A stretch of DNA of 64,000 bases from Pseudomonas sediminis (GTDB taxonomy: Bacteria > Pseudomonadota > Gammaproteobacteria > Pseudomonadales > Pseudomonadaceae): positions 2,418,001 to 2,482,000 of the forward strand of contig NZ_CP154631.1 in assembly GCF_039555755.1 (NCBI RefSeq), written 5' to 3'. Both the position numbers and the translations under genes were made by a program. The notes under the pieces were generated by a model, which saw only the letters and a program-made list of their open reading frames with translations, did no database searches and was not told the DNA's origin. The stretch's first letter is position 1, and the number at the start of each line of letters is the position of its first letter. This document shows positions 46,141 through 57,027 of this stretch, in pieces.

Positions 46141-46992
46141 ATGGTAAGAATCATAGGCATCATTGTTGTCTTTGGCTGTGTGCTCGGTGGGTTCATACTC
46201 TCGGGCGGCAAGTTTATGGCCTTGGTCCATCCCTTCGAGGTTCTGATTATTGGCGGCGCGGCGCTGGGGGCATTCTTACAGGCCAACCCCGGCAGCATGT
46301 TCATGACGGTGTTCAAGAAGTCGTTGAGCATGTTTGGCAGTCGCTTCACTCACGCCTATTACCTCGAAGTGCTCAAGCTGCTGTACGAGATACTCAACAA
46401 GAGTCGCCGCGAGGGCATGATGGCCATCGAGGCCGACGTCGAAGACCCCAACGCCAGTCCGATTTTCAGCAAGTATCCCGGTGTGCTCAAGGATGCGCGG
46501 ATGACTGCATTCATCTGCGATTACCTGCGCATCATGTCTTCCGGCAACATGGCTCCACACGAACTGGAAGGCCTGTTCGATATGGAGCTGGCCAGCCTCA
46601 AGGATGAAGTGGAGCACCCTGCGCACGCGGTGGCCAAGGTCGCCGACGGCATGCCGGCCATGGGTATCGTCGCCGCTGTACTGGGCATCGTGATCACCAT
46701 GTCGATTCTGGCCGAGGCGGACAACGCCCAGATCGGTGAGAAGGTAGGTACGGCCCTGGTCGGTACCTTCCTCGGCATTCTCGCTTCCTACGGCTTCTTC
46801 GGCCCGCTTTCCGGCGCGCTGGAGCATGACGCCAAGGAAGAGCTGAATCTCTACGAGGCGATCAAGGCGACGCTGGTCGCTTCCGCTTCTGGCATGCCGC
46901 CGACCCTGGCTGTCGAGTTCGGACGCAAGGTGCTGTATCCCGCGCATCGCCCGAGCTTCAGCGAGCTCGAGCAGGCCATGCGCGGCAACTAA
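46141..46992 (+). CDS. motA: flagellar stator protein MotA
   Basis: A 283-residue proton-channel stator subunit. It has four membrane helices: IIGIIVVFGCVLGGFILS, FEVLIIGGAALGAFL, and a later pair around VADGMPAMGIVAAVLGIVITM and VGTALVGTFLGILASYGFF. The large cytoplasmic loop has the charged residues used for rotor contact (RREGMMAIEADVEDP). ATG 46141 gives the usual family N-terminus but has only a weak ribosome-binding site. motB begins three bases after its stop. Confidence 0.95.
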   Translation: MVRIIGIIVVFGCVLGGFILSGGKFMALVHPFEVLIIGGAALGAFLQANPGSMFMTVFKKSLSMFGSRFTHAYYLEVLKLLYEILNKSRREGMMAIEADVEDPNASPIFSKYPGVLKDARMTAFICDYLRIMSSGNMAPHELEGLFDMELASLKDEVEHPAHAVAKVADGMPAMGIVAAVLGIVITMSILAEADNAQIGEKVGTALVGTFLGILASYGFFGPLSGALEHDAKEELNLYEAIKATLVASASGMPPTLAVEFGRKVLYPAHRPSFSELEQAMRGN

Positions 46993-46995
46993 GCC

Positions 46996-48000
46996 ATGGA
47001 AAATAACCAACCCATCATCGTCAAGCGGGTCAAGAAGACTGCGGGCGGGCACCATGGTGGCGCCTGGAAGATCGCTTTCGCCGACTTCGCGACCGCCATG
47101 ATGGCGTTCTTTCTGGTGATGTGGCTGATGTCATCGGCCACGCCGGAGCAGAAACGCGCGATCTCCGGTTACTTCCAAGACCCCATCGGCTTTACCGAAA
47201 GTGCCAGCCCCTACGCCATCGACCTGGGCGGGACGCCGACGCCGGCACCGGAGCGTACGCTCAATCCGGATGTTTCCGAGACGCCGGAGAGTCAGCCGGA
47301 CGAGACGGGCGTCAGCACCGATCAGATCGAGACCCTGGCCGAGAAGATGGAGCAGGAGCGCCTGGAGCTGCTGTTGCAGGAATTGCAGAACAAGGTCGAA
47401 GAAAACCCCGAGCTGCAGCGTTTCAAGGATCAGATCCTGTTCGAGATCACCCAGGATGGCCTGCGCATTCAGATCATGGATGCCGAGAACAGGCCGATGT
47501 TCGCCCTTGGCAGCGCAGAGCTGCAGCCCTACTTCGAAGACATCCTGCTGGCGATGGCCGACACCATTCGAGCGGTGCCGAACAAGATCAGCGTCAGCGG
47601 TCATACCGATGCCAAGCCGTTTATCGGCCATGGTGATTTCGGTAACTGGGAGTTGTCATCCAATCGTGCCAATGCCGCAAGGCGCACGCTCGTGGCCGGC
47701 GGGTACCCGGACGAGCAGGTGGCGCGTGTCGTCGGGTACGCTTCGTCGGCGTTGTTCGATCGTGAGGATCCGTTCAATCCCGTCAATCGGCGCATCGATA
47801 TCGTCGTGCTGACCAAGAAGGCGCAGCGCGCTATCGAGGGCGAGCAGGGCGCGGGTGCAGAGCCGTCAGCACAAGAGCCGGGACCCGCCGGCAGCCCGCC
47901 AGTGCCACCCGCCGACGCGCTACCGGCCGATCAACTGCGTGAGCGGTTGAATATCTTCGAGACTGGCAACAGTCCGCTCGACCAGTTGAACAATCAGTAA
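46996..48000 (+). CDS. motB: flagellar stator protein MotB
   Basis: A 334-residue partner of MotA. The single helix near residue 30 is [21 protein letters not shown], whose first Asp is the proton-carrying residue. A plug/linker and an OmpA-like peptidoglycan-binding domain follow ([36 protein letters not shown]). It tethers the stator to the cell wall. The C-terminus is Pro/Ala rich. Its last 7 bases overlap the convergent rsgA gene. Confidence 0.95.
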   Translation: MENNQPIIVKRVKKTAGGHHGGAWKIAFADFATAMMAFFLVMWLMSSATPEQKRAISGYFQDPIGFTESASPYAIDLGGTPTPAPERTLNPDVSETPESQPDETGVSTDQIETLAEKMEQERLELLLQELQNKVEENPELQRFKDQILFEITQDGLRIQIMDAENRPMFALGSAELQPYFEDILLAMADTIRAVPNKISVSGHTDAKPFIGHGDFGNWELSSNRANAARRTLVAGGYPDEQVARVVGYASSALFDREDPFNPVNRRIDIVVLTKKAQRAIEGEQGAGAEPSAQEPGPAGSPPVPPADALPADQLRERLNIFETGNSPLDQLNNQ

Positions 48001-49025
48001 TCGTCTTCCGGCAGGCTGGCGATGATGTGCCGATAGCTGGCCATGCGCTGTGGCTTTACGCGACCGTCTTCCAGCGCCTGCAGCAGGGCGCAACCGGGTT
48101 CGCGATCATGCTTGCAGTCACGAAAGCGGCAGCGCCCGAGCAGGTCGTGGAATTCGATGAAGCCCGCTTCCACGTCATCACGGCTGACATGGCCGAGGCC
48201 GAATTCGCGAATACCCGGGGAGTCGATCAATTGGCCGCCACCGGGAAAGTGGAAAAGACGAGCGGTGGTGGTGGTGTGCGTGCCCTTGCCAGTCAGCTCA
48301 GACAGCGCGCCGACACGCGTATCGACGCCGGGTAACAGGCTGTTGACCAGCGATGATTTGCCCACGCCAGATTGGCCCACGAATACGCTGACGTTACCGT
48401 TCAAGCGCTGTTTCAGCTGCTCCATGCCGTCGCCTTGATGGGCCGAGACCTCCAGCAACGGATACTCAAGCTCACGATAGACCTTGAGCAGAGCGTCCAG
48501 CGCGACCTGGTTCTGCTCGTCGATCAGATCGGCCTTGTTCAGCAGCAGCAACGGACGAATACCCGCGTGCTCGGCGGCCACCAGATAACGGTCGATCAGG
48601 TTGGCGTGCGGCTCGGGCAGCGGCGCGAAAACGATGACGATCTGGTCGACGTTGGCCGCCACCGGCTTGAGTTGGCCGCGCATGTCGGGGCGGCATAGCT
48701 CACTGTTTCGCGGCAATTGCGCGACGATGACGCCATCACCCTGATTGCCCGGGCGCCAGACCACCTGGTCGCCAGTGACCAGCGCCGGCAGGTTGGCGCG
48801 CAGGTGGCAGCGAAACACCTGGCCGGCCATTTCACCCTGCAAGCCCTCGATTTCCACCTGCACGCCGAAGTGGGCTATTACCAGGCCGGTCTGTTCCGGG
48901 CCGAGGTCACCGCCTTCCAGTGCTTCCACTGCCTTCGATTCACGCTTGGCTGCGCGGGCCGCGCGCTCACCTTGAATCTTTTCGATCCGCCAGTTCTGGC
49001 GGCGGTTGAGTTGGCGTTTGGCCAT
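47994..49025 (-). CDS. rsgA: ribosome small-subunit GTPase RsgA (YjeQ)
   Basis: A 343-residue circularly permuted GTPase acting in 30S maturation. It has an OB-fold N-terminal domain, then [10 protein letters not shown] (G4), [18 protein letters not shown] (G1), [19 protein letters not shown] (G2) and [11 protein letters not shown] (G3), and a C-terminal zinc domain with [16 protein letters not shown]. It is convergent with motB and divergent from the methyltransferase gene. Confidence 0.95.
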   Translation of the reverse strand: MAKRQLNRRQNWRIEKIQGERAARAAKRESKAVEALEGGDLGPEQTGLVIAHFGVQVEIEGLQGEMAGQVFRCHLRANLPALVTGDQVVWRPGNQGDGVIVAQLPRNSELCRPDMRGQLKPVAANVDQIVIVFAPLPEPHANLIDRYLVAAEHAGIRPLLLLNKADLIDEQNQVALDALLKVYRELEYPLLEVSAHQGDGMEQLKQRLNGNVSVFVGQSGVGKSSLVNSLLPGVDTRVGALSELTGKGTHTTTTARLFHFPGGGQLIDSPGIREFGLGHVSRDDVEAGFIEFHDLLGRCRFRDCKHDREPGCALLQALEDGRVKPQRMASYRHIIASLPEDDY

Positions 49026-49112
49026 GGAGCTTCCGGGTAGTGGAGTGTTGATCGCGGCGAGTTTAGCATGAGCGCTCGGCGGCCATTCGGCTGTCAGGAA
49101 CAGAGGTCGGGA

Positions 49113-49907
49113 ATGACGATAGGCGAGGAAAGAACGGTGCTGCGGCTACCGTTGTTGCGCGCTCTTTTAGCGCAGGGCCTGTCCCTGGCGCTGGTGGTGG
49201 TGCTGGTCTATCTGCTGGCGTTACTGCCTTGGCGCATGTCGTTGTTTTCAGTGGCGCTGCTACAAGGTGTCGTAGCCGCAGTGATCGGCTGGCGCCTGGG
49301 CCTGTCACGCTGGTGGTTGTGGATCAATCTGGCGTTTTTACCCGCACTGCTGGTGATGCAGCGCGCTGAATTACCGGCCTGGCTTTTCCTGCTGGGATTC
49401 GTGCTGTTGCTGCTGGTCAACTGGAACAGTTTGCGTGAACAGGTGCCGCTCTACCTGAGTGGGCGCAAGGCACAGCAACGTCTGCAGCAGTTCATGAGCG
49501 AGCGTGAGTCGCCGCTGCGCTTCGTCGACCTGGGGTGTGGTACGGCAGGTACGGTACTGCAGCTGGCCAGGCAGTTTCCGCGCGGACAGTTCGTGGGTGT
49601 CGAGACGGCGCCCCTGCTCTTCGCTTTCGCCTGGCTGCGCTGCTTGCTGCAGGAAAACTGCAGCATTCGTTATCGGAGCTTGTGGCAGGTCGAGCTTGGC
49701 GAGTTCGATGTCGTCTACTGCTTTCTCTCGCCCGTGCCGATGCCGCGCCTGTGGGCCAAGGCGCAAGCCGAGATGCGCGCTGGCAGCTGGCTGATCAGCA
49801 ATACCTTCGAGATTCCGGGTGTGCCTGCTGATCGCGAATTCGACGTCAGCGAGGGGCGGCAAACCTCTCTGTTTCTCTGGCAGATGAAGGGCGCCGAGAT
49901 CCGCTAG
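49113..49907 (+). CDS. membrane-anchored SAM-dependent methyltransferase-like protein
   Basis: A 264-residue protein with three or four N-terminal hydrophobic helices (about residues 15-110: [56 protein letters not shown]) followed by a class I methyltransferase domain. The SAM motif is [17 protein letters not shown], then [11 protein letters not shown] and [13 protein letters not shown]. The start at 49113 is preceded by GAGG. It lies between rsgA and orn. The substrate is unknown; membrane anchorage suggests a lipid or envelope target. Confidence 0.7.
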   Translation: MTIGEERTVLRLPLLRALLAQGLSLALVVVLVYLLALLPWRMSLFSVALLQGVVAAVIGWRLGLSRWWLWINLAFLPALLVMQRAELPAWLFLLGFVLLLLVNWNSLREQVPLYLSGRKAQQRLQQFMSERESPLRFVDLGCGTAGTVLQLARQFPRGQFVGVETAPLLFAFAWLRCLLQENCSIRYRSLWQVELGEFDVVYCFLSPVPMPRLWAKAQAEMRAGSWLISNTFEIPGVPADREFDVSEGRQTSLFLWQMKGAEIR

Positions 49908-49936
49908 ACTTGGCGCCTGAGCCAAGGAGCCTAACC

Positions 49937-50479
49937 ATGCAAAACCCCAACAACCTGATCTGGATCGACCTGGAAATGACCGGGCTGGAGCCAGAGCGTG
50001 ATGTGATCATCGAGATGGCCACTATTGTCACCGATAGTGAGCTGAACGTGCTGGCTGAGGGACCGGTGATCGCCGTTCACCAGAGCGACGAGGCTCTGGC
50101 CGGCATGGACGAATGGAACACCCGCACCCATGGCCAGAGTGGCCTGACCCAGCGCGTGCGTGAGAGCAAGATCGACAGCGCCGCTGCCGAGGCGCAGACC
50201 ATCGCTTTTCTCGAGCAGTGGGTGCCGAAGGGTAAGTCGCCAATCTGCGGCAACAGCATTGGTCAGGATCGCCGCTTTCTCTACAAGTACATGCCGGCGC
50301 TGGAAGCCTACTTCCACTACCGCTACCTGGACGTATCGACGCTGAAGATACTGGCCGGCATGTGGGCGCCAGAGGTCAAGGACAGCTTCCAGAAAACCGC
50401 CACCCACCAGGCGCTGGACGACATTCGCGAATCCATCGCCGAGCTGCGTCACTACCGCAAGCATTTCCTCAAGGTGTAA
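49937..50479 (+). CDS. orn: oligoribonuclease
   Basis: A 180-residue DEDDh 3'-5' exonuclease that degrades short RNAs and pGpG. The catalytic motifs are [15 protein letters not shown] (Exo I), [12 protein letters not shown] (Exo II) and [11 protein letters not shown] (Exo III). AAGGAG stands upstream of ATG 49937. In Pseudomonas it is essential for clearing pGpG from c-di-GMP turnover, which links it to the c-di-GMP protein FimX elsewhere in the window. Confidence 0.97.
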   Translation: MQNPNNLIWIDLEMTGLEPERDVIIEMATIVTDSELNVLAEGPVIAVHQSDEALAGMDEWNTRTHGQSGLTQRVRESKIDSAAAEAQTIAFLEQWVPKGKSPICGNSIGQDRRFLYKYMPALEAYFHYRYLDVSTLKILAGMWAPEVKDSFQKTATHQALDDIRESIAELRHYRKHFLKV

Positions 50480-50492
50480 ATGAACCCGCTCT

Positions 50493-50513
50493 TAGGGTGC
50501 GCCGCGCGCACCG
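50493..50513. repeat. short palindromic repeat, TAGGGTGCGC type
   Basis: GGTGCGC-CGC-GCGCACC, a perfect 7-bp stem preceded by TAG and followed by GAGCGG. It matches the unit at 27754 apart from one loop base. Confidence 0.62.
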
Positions 50514-50544
50514 AGCGGTTGTCGCGGTGCCGGCGTTAACTCGT

Positions 50545-50582
50545 GTAGCCCGGATGAAATCCGGGAAAATTCATCCGGCTAC
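50545..50582. repeat. palindromic intergenic repeat, GTAGCCCGGAT type, overlapping the queG stop
   Basis: GTAGCCCGGATGAAATCCGGG and its inverted partner ATTCATCCGGCTAC. CTA at 50579-50581 is the queG stop codon on the minus strand. It is the same family as 27824-27888. Confidence 0.75.
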
Positions 50583-51643
50583 AGCGCGTTGTGCCGATCC
50601 AGTGCCCATTCCACATGCTCGCGCACAAGTTCCGATGGGTGTTCGCGGCGAGCATTGAGCGCCTGCAACACCGGGATGGTCGAAGGTGCATTGCCCAGAC
50701 CGACTGCCAGGTTACGCAGCCAGCGCTCGTAGCCGGCGCGGCGTAGCGGTGAACCTTCGGTACGACTGAGAAATTCTTCTTCCGTCCACAGGAACAGCTC
50801 GGCCAGGCTGCTGTTGTCCAAGCCGTGGCGCGGCTGGAAGTCGCCCTGCTCGGTGGGGCGAGCGAAGCGATTCCAGGGGCAGACGATCTGGCAGTCGTCG
50901 CAGCCGAACACCCGGTTGCCGATCGGCGCACGTAGCTCTTCGGGGATCGAGCCTTTCAACTCGATGGTCAGGTAGGAAATGCAGCGCCGGGCGTCCAGCA
51001 TGTAGGGGCCGGCGAAGGCCGCTGTGGGGCAGATATCCATGCATGCGCTGCAGCGTCCGCAATGCTCGCTGCCATGCGGTGCGTCCACCGGCAGTGGCAG
51101 GTCGACGAACAGCTCGCCGAGAAAGAAGTAGCTGCCAGCCTTGCGATTGAGCACCAGAGTGTTCTTGCCTATCCAGCCGAGGCCGGCCTTTTCGGCGATG
51201 GCCTTTTCCAGCACTGGGGCACTGTCGACGAAGGCGCGGTAGCCGAACGGACCGATCTGCTGCTGGATGCGTTCGGCCAGTTGCTGCAGGCGCTTGCGGA
51301 TCAGCTTGTGGTAGTCGCGGCCCAGGGCGTAGCGCGACACGTAGGCTTGCTCCGGCTCCTGCAGGCGCTGGACCATCTGCGTATCGCCGGGCAGATAGTC
51401 CATGCGCAGGGACACCACGCGCAGGGTGCCGGGCACCAGCTCATCCGGGTGCGAGCGTTTGCTGCCGTGGGCGGCCATGTAGTCCATCTCGCCCTGGTAG
51501 CCAGCATCGAGCCAGCGTTGCAGGTGCGCCTCGTGCTCTCCCAGCTCGACATCGGTGATGCCGACTTGCTGAAAGCCCAGCTCACGTCCCCAGTCCTTGA
51601 TGGACAGGGCGAGGGCGTCGAGGTCGAGGGTTTGATCGGACAT
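50579..51643 (-). CDS. queG: epoxyqueuosine reductase
   Basis: A 354-residue cobalamin and iron-sulfur enzyme that completes queuosine in tRNA. Two ferredoxin-like clusters are seen: EHCGRCSACMDICPTAAF and GCDDCQIVCPWNRF. The cobalamin-binding part includes YHKLIRKRLQQLAERI and DSAPVLEKAIAEKAGLGWIGKNT. ATG 51643 starts the family-typical sequence. It diverges from nnr. The stop TAG is provided by an intergenic repeat. Confidence 0.95.
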   Translation of the reverse strand: MSDQTLDLDALALSIKDWGRELGFQQVGITDVELGEHEAHLQRWLDAGYQGEMDYMAAHGSKRSHPDELVPGTLRVVSLRMDYLPGDTQMVQRLQEPEQAYVSRYALGRDYHKLIRKRLQQLAERIQQQIGPFGYRAFVDSAPVLEKAIAEKAGLGWIGKNTLVLNRKAGSYFFLGELFVDLPLPVDAPHGSEHCGRCSACMDICPTAAFAGPYMLDARRCISYLTIELKGSIPEELRAPIGNRVFGCDDCQIVCPWNRFARPTEQGDFQPRHGLDNSSLAELFLWTEEEFLSRTEGSPLRRAGYERWLRNLAVGLGNAPSTIPVLQALNARREHPSELVREHVEWALDRHNAL

Positions 51644-51670
51644 GGGACGGGCGCAGGCGATGGACGTGGG

Positions 51671-51676
51671 TATAAT
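51671..51676 (+). promoter_or_regulatory. consensus -10 element upstream of nnr
   Basis: TATAAT, a perfect sigma70 -10 hexamer, lies 28 bases upstream of the nnr ATG in the queG/nnr divergent spacer. No good -35 hexamer is seen at the usual spacing, so an activator or extended contacts may be involved. Confidence 0.55.
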
Positions 51677-51704
51677 TCTGCCAGACATACGCTGCGAGCG
51701 AGCC

Positions 51705-53201
51705 ATGCATCTACCCGCCTCTTTACCGTTGAGCCTGCACAGCGCCGAACAGGTGCGTGCGCTGGATGCGCAACTGATCGCCGCCGGCACCCCCGGCTTC
51801 GAGTTGATGCAACGCGCGGCACATGCGGCCTGGCGCGCCCTGCGCAGGCGCTGGCCGGATGCCGACGAAATCACCGTACTGGCTGGGCGCGGCAATAATG
51901 CGGGTGATGGCTACCTGATTGCCGCTCTGGCTCGGCGTGCTGGGTGGCGTGTGCGAGTGCTGGCGGTGGGGGATGCTGCGGCTCTGACTGGTGATGCTGC
52001 TCAGGCCGGCGCCGAGGCGCGAAGAGCGGGTGTGGACATTTTGCCCTGGAACGAGTGCGCGCCATTGGCGGGTGTAGTGGTCGATGCGTTGCTCGGTACC
52101 GGGCTGTTAGGGGCGGTGCGTGAACCCTATGCCCGGGCGATCGTTATGCTCAACCAGAGTGGCTTGCCGGTGCTGGCGGTAGATATTCCTTCTGGCTTGA
52201 ATGCTGACAGCGGCGCGTGTCTCGGTGTGGCAGTGCGCGCCGATCTGACCGTGACCTTCATCGCCCTCAAGCTCGGCCTGCTGACGGGAGTTGGTCCGGA
52301 GCTATGCGGCGAGCTGCAGTTCGATGATCTGCAGGGCGACGCTCAACTTTCGGCCCAGGCGCCCAGCGTGGCGCAGCGCCTCGATTCCGCCAACCTCCCA
52401 CGGTTGAGCGCCCGCTCGCCTGTGGCGCACAAGGGGCAGTTCGGTCATCTGCTGGTGGTCGGGGGTGATCTGGGCATGGGCGGCGCTGCGCTGCTCTGTG
52501 CTGATAGCGCATTGCGCGCCGGTGCCGGCCTGGTATCACTGGCGACTCGTCCCGAGCACGTTGCGGCGTCCCTGGTGCGGCGGCCTGAAATCATGTGCGC
52601 TGCAATCGCTTCCGCCAATCAGTTGTTGGCACTGAGCGAGCGCGCCGATGTCTGTGTGGTAGGGCCTGGCCTGGGGCAGGGCGCCTGGTCGCGCAGTTTG
52701 CTGTCTGCTATCAGCGGTCTCGATGTGCCTCAGGTCTGGGATGCCGATGCGTTGAATCTTCTGGCTGCTGGCCAGGTCACCGCGCCTGGTCAGGGTGTGC
52801 TCACGCCGCACCCGGGCGAGGCGGCGCGCTTGCTGGGCTCCGATACCGCAAGCGTGCAGGCGGATCGGCTGGCTGCGGCGCGAGCGTTAGCGCAACGTTT
52901 CGGGCTGGTAGTGGTACTCAAGGGCGCAGGCAGCTTGATCGCTGAACCGGGCGGGCGGCTGGCGTTGTGTGATCGCGGCCATCCGGCGATGGCGGGCGCG
53001 GGGTTGGGAGATGTGCTGGCGGGATTGATTGGCGCACTGCTGGCGCAAGGTATGGCAGCGTATGATGCGGCCTGCCTGGCGGTGTGGCTGCATGCGCGGG
53101 CTGGTGAGGTGCTGGCTGCGCAGGGGCGCGGGCTGGCTGCTGGTGATCTACCTTGCGCTATTCGTCAGTTATTGGAGGAGTCGTGTCCTTGTGTGAAGTG
53201 A
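51705..53201 (+). CDS. nnr: bifunctional NAD(P)H-hydrate epimerase / dehydratase
   Basis: A 498-residue fusion. The N-terminal YjeF_N (NnrE) domain has [20 protein letters not shown] and [12 protein letters not shown]; the C-terminal ribokinase-fold NnrD domain has [30 protein letters not shown] and [16 protein letters not shown]. It repairs damaged, hydrated NAD(P)H. ATG 51705 follows a -10-like TATAAT. The stop overlaps tsaE by 19 bases, indicating coupled expression. Confidence 0.94.
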   Translation: MHLPASLPLSLHSAEQVRALDAQLIAAGTPGFELMQRAAHAAWRALRRRWPDADEITVLAGRGNNAGDGYLIAALARRAGWRVRVLAVGDAAALTGDAAQAGAEARRAGVDILPWNECAPLAGVVVDALLGTGLLGAVREPYARAIVMLNQSGLPVLAVDIPSGLNADSGACLGVAVRADLTVTFIALKLGLLTGVGPELCGELQFDDLQGDAQLSAQAPSVAQRLDSANLPRLSARSPVAHKGQFGHLLVVGGDLGMGGAALLCADSALRAGAGLVSLATRPEHVAASLVRRPEIMCAAIASANQLLALSERADVCVVGPGLGQGAWSRSLLSAISGLDVPQVWDADALNLLAAGQVTAPGQGVLTPHPGEAARLLGSDTASVQADRLAAARALAQRFGLVVVLKGAGSLIAEPGGRLALCDRGHPAMAGAGLGDVLAGLIGALLAQGMAAYDAACLAVWLHARAGEVLAAQGRGLAAGDLPCAIRQLLEESCPCVK

Positions 53202-53656
53202 AACTCGAAGCGGCTGACGAAGCTGCGATGCTGACGTTGGGTGCGCGGATTGCCGAGATCAGCGGTGGCCTGGGCATCATCTATCTGCATGGTGATCTGG
53301 GTGCCGGCAAGACCACCCTTTCACGTGGCATTTTGCGCGGCCTGGGCCATGCTGGTGCGGTCAAAAGCCCGACCTTTACCCTGGTCGAACCCTACGAAAT
53401 TGGCGACGTGCGCGCCTTTCATTTCGATCTTTACCGTCTGGTCGATCCTGAAGAGCTGGAGTTTCTCGGCATCCGTGATTACTTCGAGGGGGATGCCCTG
53501 TGCCTGATCGAATGGCCGCAGCGTGGCGCAGGCGTTTTGCCAAAGCCCGACCTGGACATTACCATTGACACCCAAGCGAGCGGCCGTTCGCTGTTGCTGC
53601 AGGGGCATGGGGCTCGAGGGGAGGCCTGGTGCAAGGCCCTGAGCAGCAAGCAATGA
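53183..53656 (+). CDS. tsaE: tRNA threonylcarbamoyladenosine biosynthesis ATPase TsaE
   Basis: A 157-residue P-loop protein of the t6A pathway. Walker A is [16 protein letters not shown], followed by [11 protein letters not shown] and FHFDLYRL. It drives the TsaB-TsaD complex that modifies A37 of ANN-decoding tRNAs. GTG at 53183 is chosen because GGAGGA lies directly upstream. It precedes amiB by about 10 bases. Confidence 0.94.
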   Translation: MSLCEVKLEAADEAAMLTLGARIAEISGGLGIIYLHGDLGAGKTTLSRGILRGLGHAGAVKSPTFTLVEPYEIGDVRAFHFDLYRLVDPEELEFLGIRDYFEGDALCLIEWPQRGAGVLPKPDLDITIDTQASGRSLLLQGHGARGEAWCKALSSKQ

Positions 53657-53666
53657 ATAAGAAGCG

Positions 53667-55094
53667 ATGGGGTTGGTTATGCGCATAGGCGCGCTGGTTA
53701 CCGCTGTGGGAGTGTTGTTGGCGGCCCTGGCTGCCGAGGCCCTGGCTGCCTCCGATATACGGAGCGTGCGTCTGTGGCGTGCCCCGGACAATACTCGCCT
53801 GGTCTTCGATCTGTCTGGGCCGGTACAGCACAGTGTGTTCACCCTGGCCGCACCTGATCGCATCGTCATCGATGTCACGGGTGCCAAGCTGGCCACCAAT
53901 CTCGAGCAGCTTTCGCTGGCCAACACCCCGATCACCGGTGTGCGCTCGGCTCAGCGCAGCGCTGACGACCTGCGCGTGGTCATCGATTTGTCGGCGCCGG
54001 TGTCGCCGAAGAGTTTTACCCTGGCGCCTAATCAGCAATATGGCCATCGTCTGGTGGTCGATTTGTTCGACCAGGGCAGTGCGCCACCCGCCACGCAAAC
54101 GCCCAGTATCGCCACCAGTGAACCTCCTGTGCCGGTCACGCCGACCCAGCCGCCACCCAAGTTGACGCCCGTGCCCAATGGCAAGCGCAATATCGTCGTC
54201 GCCATCGATGCCGGCCATGGTGGCGAGGACCCGGGTGCACTGTCGCCGGTCAAGGGGCAGTACGAAAAGAACGTGACGCTGGCCATTTCCAAAGAGTTGC
54301 AGCGGCAGATCAATGCCGAAAAAGGTTTCCGAGCCGAACTGGTCCGCACGGGGGATTATTTCATCCCGTTGCGTAAGCGCACCGAGATCGCGCGCAAGAA
54401 GGGTGCCGATCTATTCGTCTCCATTCATGCCGACGCGGCGCCGCGCTCCTCGGCGTTCGGCGCCTCGGTCTATGCCTTGTCTGAACGGGGTGCTACATCC
54501 GAGACCGCGCGCTGGCTGGCCGACGCCGAGAACCAGTCCGACCTGATCGGTGGCGCCGGCAACGTCAGCCTCGATGACAAGGACAAGATGCTTGCTGGTG
54601 TGTTGCTGGACCTGTCGATGACCGCTTCTCTGTCCTCCAGTCTCAATGTGGGGCAGAAGGTGTTGTCGAACATGGGCAGCATCACTCCGCTGCATAAGCG
54701 CCGTGTCGAGCAGGCAGGCTTCATGGTGCTGAAATCGCCGGATATTCCCTCGATTCTGGTGGAAACCGGCTTCATCTCCAATCCCAACGAGGCGAGAAAA
54801 CTGCACACCGCCAGTCATCAGCAGGCGCTGGCCCGCTCGATTACTTCGGGGGTCAAACAGTTCTTCCACGAAAACCCACCGCCCGGCACCTACGTCGCTT
54901 GGTTGCGCGACGAAGGCAAGATCGCTGCTGGCCCGCGTGAGCATGTGGTGGCGCGTGGCGAGAGCCTGGCGCTGATCGCCCAGCGTTACCAGGTCGGCCT
55001 GGCCGCCCTGCGTAGTGCCAACAAGCTCAATGGTGACGTGATCAAGGTCGGCCAGACATTGCAGATACCCGCCACAGCGCTGGCAGCCCAGTAG
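53667..55094 (+). CDS. amiB: N-acetylmuramoyl-L-alanine amidase AmiB with LysM
   Basis: A 475-residue periplasmic amidase for daughter-cell separation. It has a signal peptide (cleavage near EALA-ASDIR), an AMIN septal-targeting domain ([20 protein letters not shown]), a proline-rich linker, a zinc amidase domain ([14 protein letters not shown] and [10 protein letters not shown] hold the metal His residues, [11 protein letters not shown] the catalytic Glu) and a C-terminal LysM ([18 protein letters not shown]). ATG 53679 is an alternative start. The stop overlaps mutL by one base. Confidence 0.94.
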   Translation: MGLVMRIGALVTAVGVLLAALAAEALAASDIRSVRLWRAPDNTRLVFDLSGPVQHSVFTLAAPDRIVIDVTGAKLATNLEQLSLANTPITGVRSAQRSADDLRVVIDLSAPVSPKSFTLAPNQQYGHRLVVDLFDQGSAPPATQTPSIATSEPPVPVTPTQPPPKLTPVPNGKRNIVVAIDAGHGGEDPGALSPVKGQYEKNVTLAISKELQRQINAEKGFRAELVRTGDYFIPLRKRTEIARKKGADLFVSIHADAAPRSSAFGASVYALSERGATSETARWLADAENQSDLIGGAGNVSLDDKDKMLAGVLLDLSMTASLSSSLNVGQKVLSNMGSITPLHKRRVEQAGFMVLKSPDIPSILVETGFISNPNEARKLHTASHQQALARSITSGVKQFFHENPPPGTYVAWLRDEGKIAAGPREHVVARGESLALIAQRYQVGLAALRSANKLNGDVIKVGQTLQIPATALAAQ

Positions 55095-56974
55095 TGAGTG
55101 TCATGTCCCGTATTCATTTGCTCAGCCCGCGCCTGGCCAACCAGATTGCTGCCGGCGAGGTGGTCGAGCGTCCGGCGTCGGTCGCCAAGGAATTGCTGGA
55201 AAACAGCCTGGATTCCGGTGCGCGACGCATCGATGTCGAAGTCGAGCAAGGTGGCGTCAAGCTGCTCAAGGTGCGCGACGACGGTGGCGGCATCGCCCCG
55301 GACGATCTGCCGCTGGCCTTGGCGCGCCACGCCACCAGCAAGATCCGTGAGTTGGAAGACCTCGAAGCCGTGCTCAGCATGGGCTTTCGTGGGGAGGCGT
55401 TAGCGTCGATCAGTTCGGTGTCGCGCCTGACCCTGACTTCGCGTACCGCAGATGCCGAGCAGGCCTGGCAGGTGGAAACCGAAGGCCGTGACATGGAGCC
55501 GCGGATACAGCCTGCCGCGCATCCAGTCGGCACCTCGGTGGAAGTGCGTGACCTGTTCTTCAATACCCCGGCGCGCCGCAAGTTCCTGCGTGCCGAGAAG
55601 ACCGAGTTCGATCACCTGCAGGAAGTGATCAAGCGTCTGGCGTTGGCCCGCTTCGATGTCGGCTTCCACCTGCGTCACAACGGCAAGACCGTGTTTGCTC
55701 TGCACGAGGCGAGCGACGAGATCAGTCGTGCGCGCCGCGTCGCTTCAGTCTGTGGGCCGGCTTTTCTCGAACAGGCGTTGCCAATCGAGATCGAGCGCAG
55801 CGGTCTGCGTTTGTGGGGGTGGGTCGGATTGCCGACCTTCTCCCGTAGTCAGGCGGATCTGCAGTATTTCTACGTCAATGGACGCATGGTGCGCGACAAG
55901 CTGGTTGCGCATGCGGTGCGCCAGGCCTATCGCGACGTGCTGTTCAATGGTCGCCACCCGACCTTCGTGCTGTTTCTCGAAATCGATCCATCGACGGTGG
56001 ACGTCAACGTTCACCCGACCAAGCATGAAGTACGTTTCCGCGACAGTCGCATGGTTCATGACTTCCTCTACGGCACATTGCATCGTGCCCTGGCCGATGT
56101 GCGCCCGGAGGATCAGGTGGCGGCCCCGGCGGCCATATCGCCCATGGTGCGCCCGACCGGCCAGGCCGCCGGGGAGTTCGGCCCGCAAGGCGAGATGGGC
56201 CTGGCCGCCAGCATACTTGAAACCCCGCAGGCCACTGCGCAGCCGGCCTGGCGCGGCAGTGGTGCTGGTTATCAGCAGCCTGCCGGTAACCCCGGCGTAT
56301 CCGCTGGTGAAGCCCAGGCTGCATATCGCGAGTATTTTTCGCCACTGCCGGCTGCCCAGATTCAGCCCATGCCGCAGGAGCAGGGTGACATTCCACCACT
56401 CGGCTATGCCGTGGCGCAGCTCAAAGGCGTCTACATCCTCGCCGAAAACGCTCAGGGCCTGGTGGTGGTGGATATGCACGCCGCCCACGAGCGCATCACC
56501 TACGAACGCCTGAAACATGCCATGGCCAGCGAAGGTTTGCGTGGCCAGCCGTTGCTGGTGCCTGAGTCGATCGCCCTCAGTCAGCGCGAAGCCGATTGCG
56601 CCGAGGAGCATGGTGAATGGTTCCAGCGTCTGGGCTTCGAGCTGCAGCGCCTCGGTGAAGAAACCGTGGCGATTCGCCAGATTCCGGCCCTGCTCAAACA
56701 GGCCGAGGCCACCCAGTTGGTGCGTGATGTGCTGGCCGACCTACTGGAGTACGGCACCAGCGACCGCATCCAGGCGCATCTCAACGAACTGCTGGCGACC
56801 ATGGCTTGTCATGGCGCGGTGCGCGCCAACCGGCGCCTGACCCTTCCCGAGATGAATGGCTTGCTGCGTGATATGGAGCAGACCGAGCGCAGCGGCCAGT
56901 GCAACCACGGGCGTCCGACCTGGACGCAACTCAGCATGGATCAGCTCGACAAGCTGTTCATGCGCGGCCAGTAA
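55094..56974 (+). CDS. mutL: DNA mismatch repair protein MutL
   Basis: A 626-residue GHKL ATPase. The ATP-site motifs are [30 protein letters not shown] and [15 protein letters not shown]. The C-terminal domain carries [17 protein letters not shown], the endonuclease-type metal motif found in Pseudomonas MutL, and [14 protein letters not shown] 55094 gives the same length to the conserved [18 protein letters not shown] as in relatives; ATG 55103 is possible. It is part of the amiB-mutL-miaA-hfq string. Confidence 0.96.
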   Translation: MSVMSRIHLLSPRLANQIAAGEVVERPASVAKELLENSLDSGARRIDVEVEQGGVKLLKVRDDGGGIAPDDLPLALARHATSKIRELEDLEAVLSMGFRGEALASISSVSRLTLTSRTADAEQAWQVETEGRDMEPRIQPAAHPVGTSVEVRDLFFNTPARRKFLRAEKTEFDHLQEVIKRLALARFDVGFHLRHNGKTVFALHEASDEISRARRVASVCGPAFLEQALPIEIERSGLRLWGWVGLPTFSRSQADLQYFYVNGRMVRDKLVAHAVRQAYRDVLFNGRHPTFVLFLEIDPSTVDVNVHPTKHEVRFRDSRMVHDFLYGTLHRALADVRPEDQVAAPAAISPMVRPTGQAAGEFGPQGEMGLAASILETPQATAQPAWRGSGAGYQQPAGNPGVSAGEAQAAYREYFSPLPAAQIQPMPQEQGDIPPLGYAVAQLKGVYILAENAQGLVVVDMHAAHERITYERLKHAMASEGLRGQPLLVPESIALSQREADCAEEHGEWFQRLGFELQRLGEETVAIRQIPALLKQAEATQLVRDVLADLLEYGTSDRIQAHLNELLATMACHGAVRANRRLTLPEMNGLLRDMEQTERSGQCNHGRPTWTQLSMDQLDKLFMRGQ

Positions 56975-57027
56975 TTGAATGAAGCCCTGAGTCAGGGGCG
57001 CCCGTCTTCGTGTTTCGAGTCATATCG

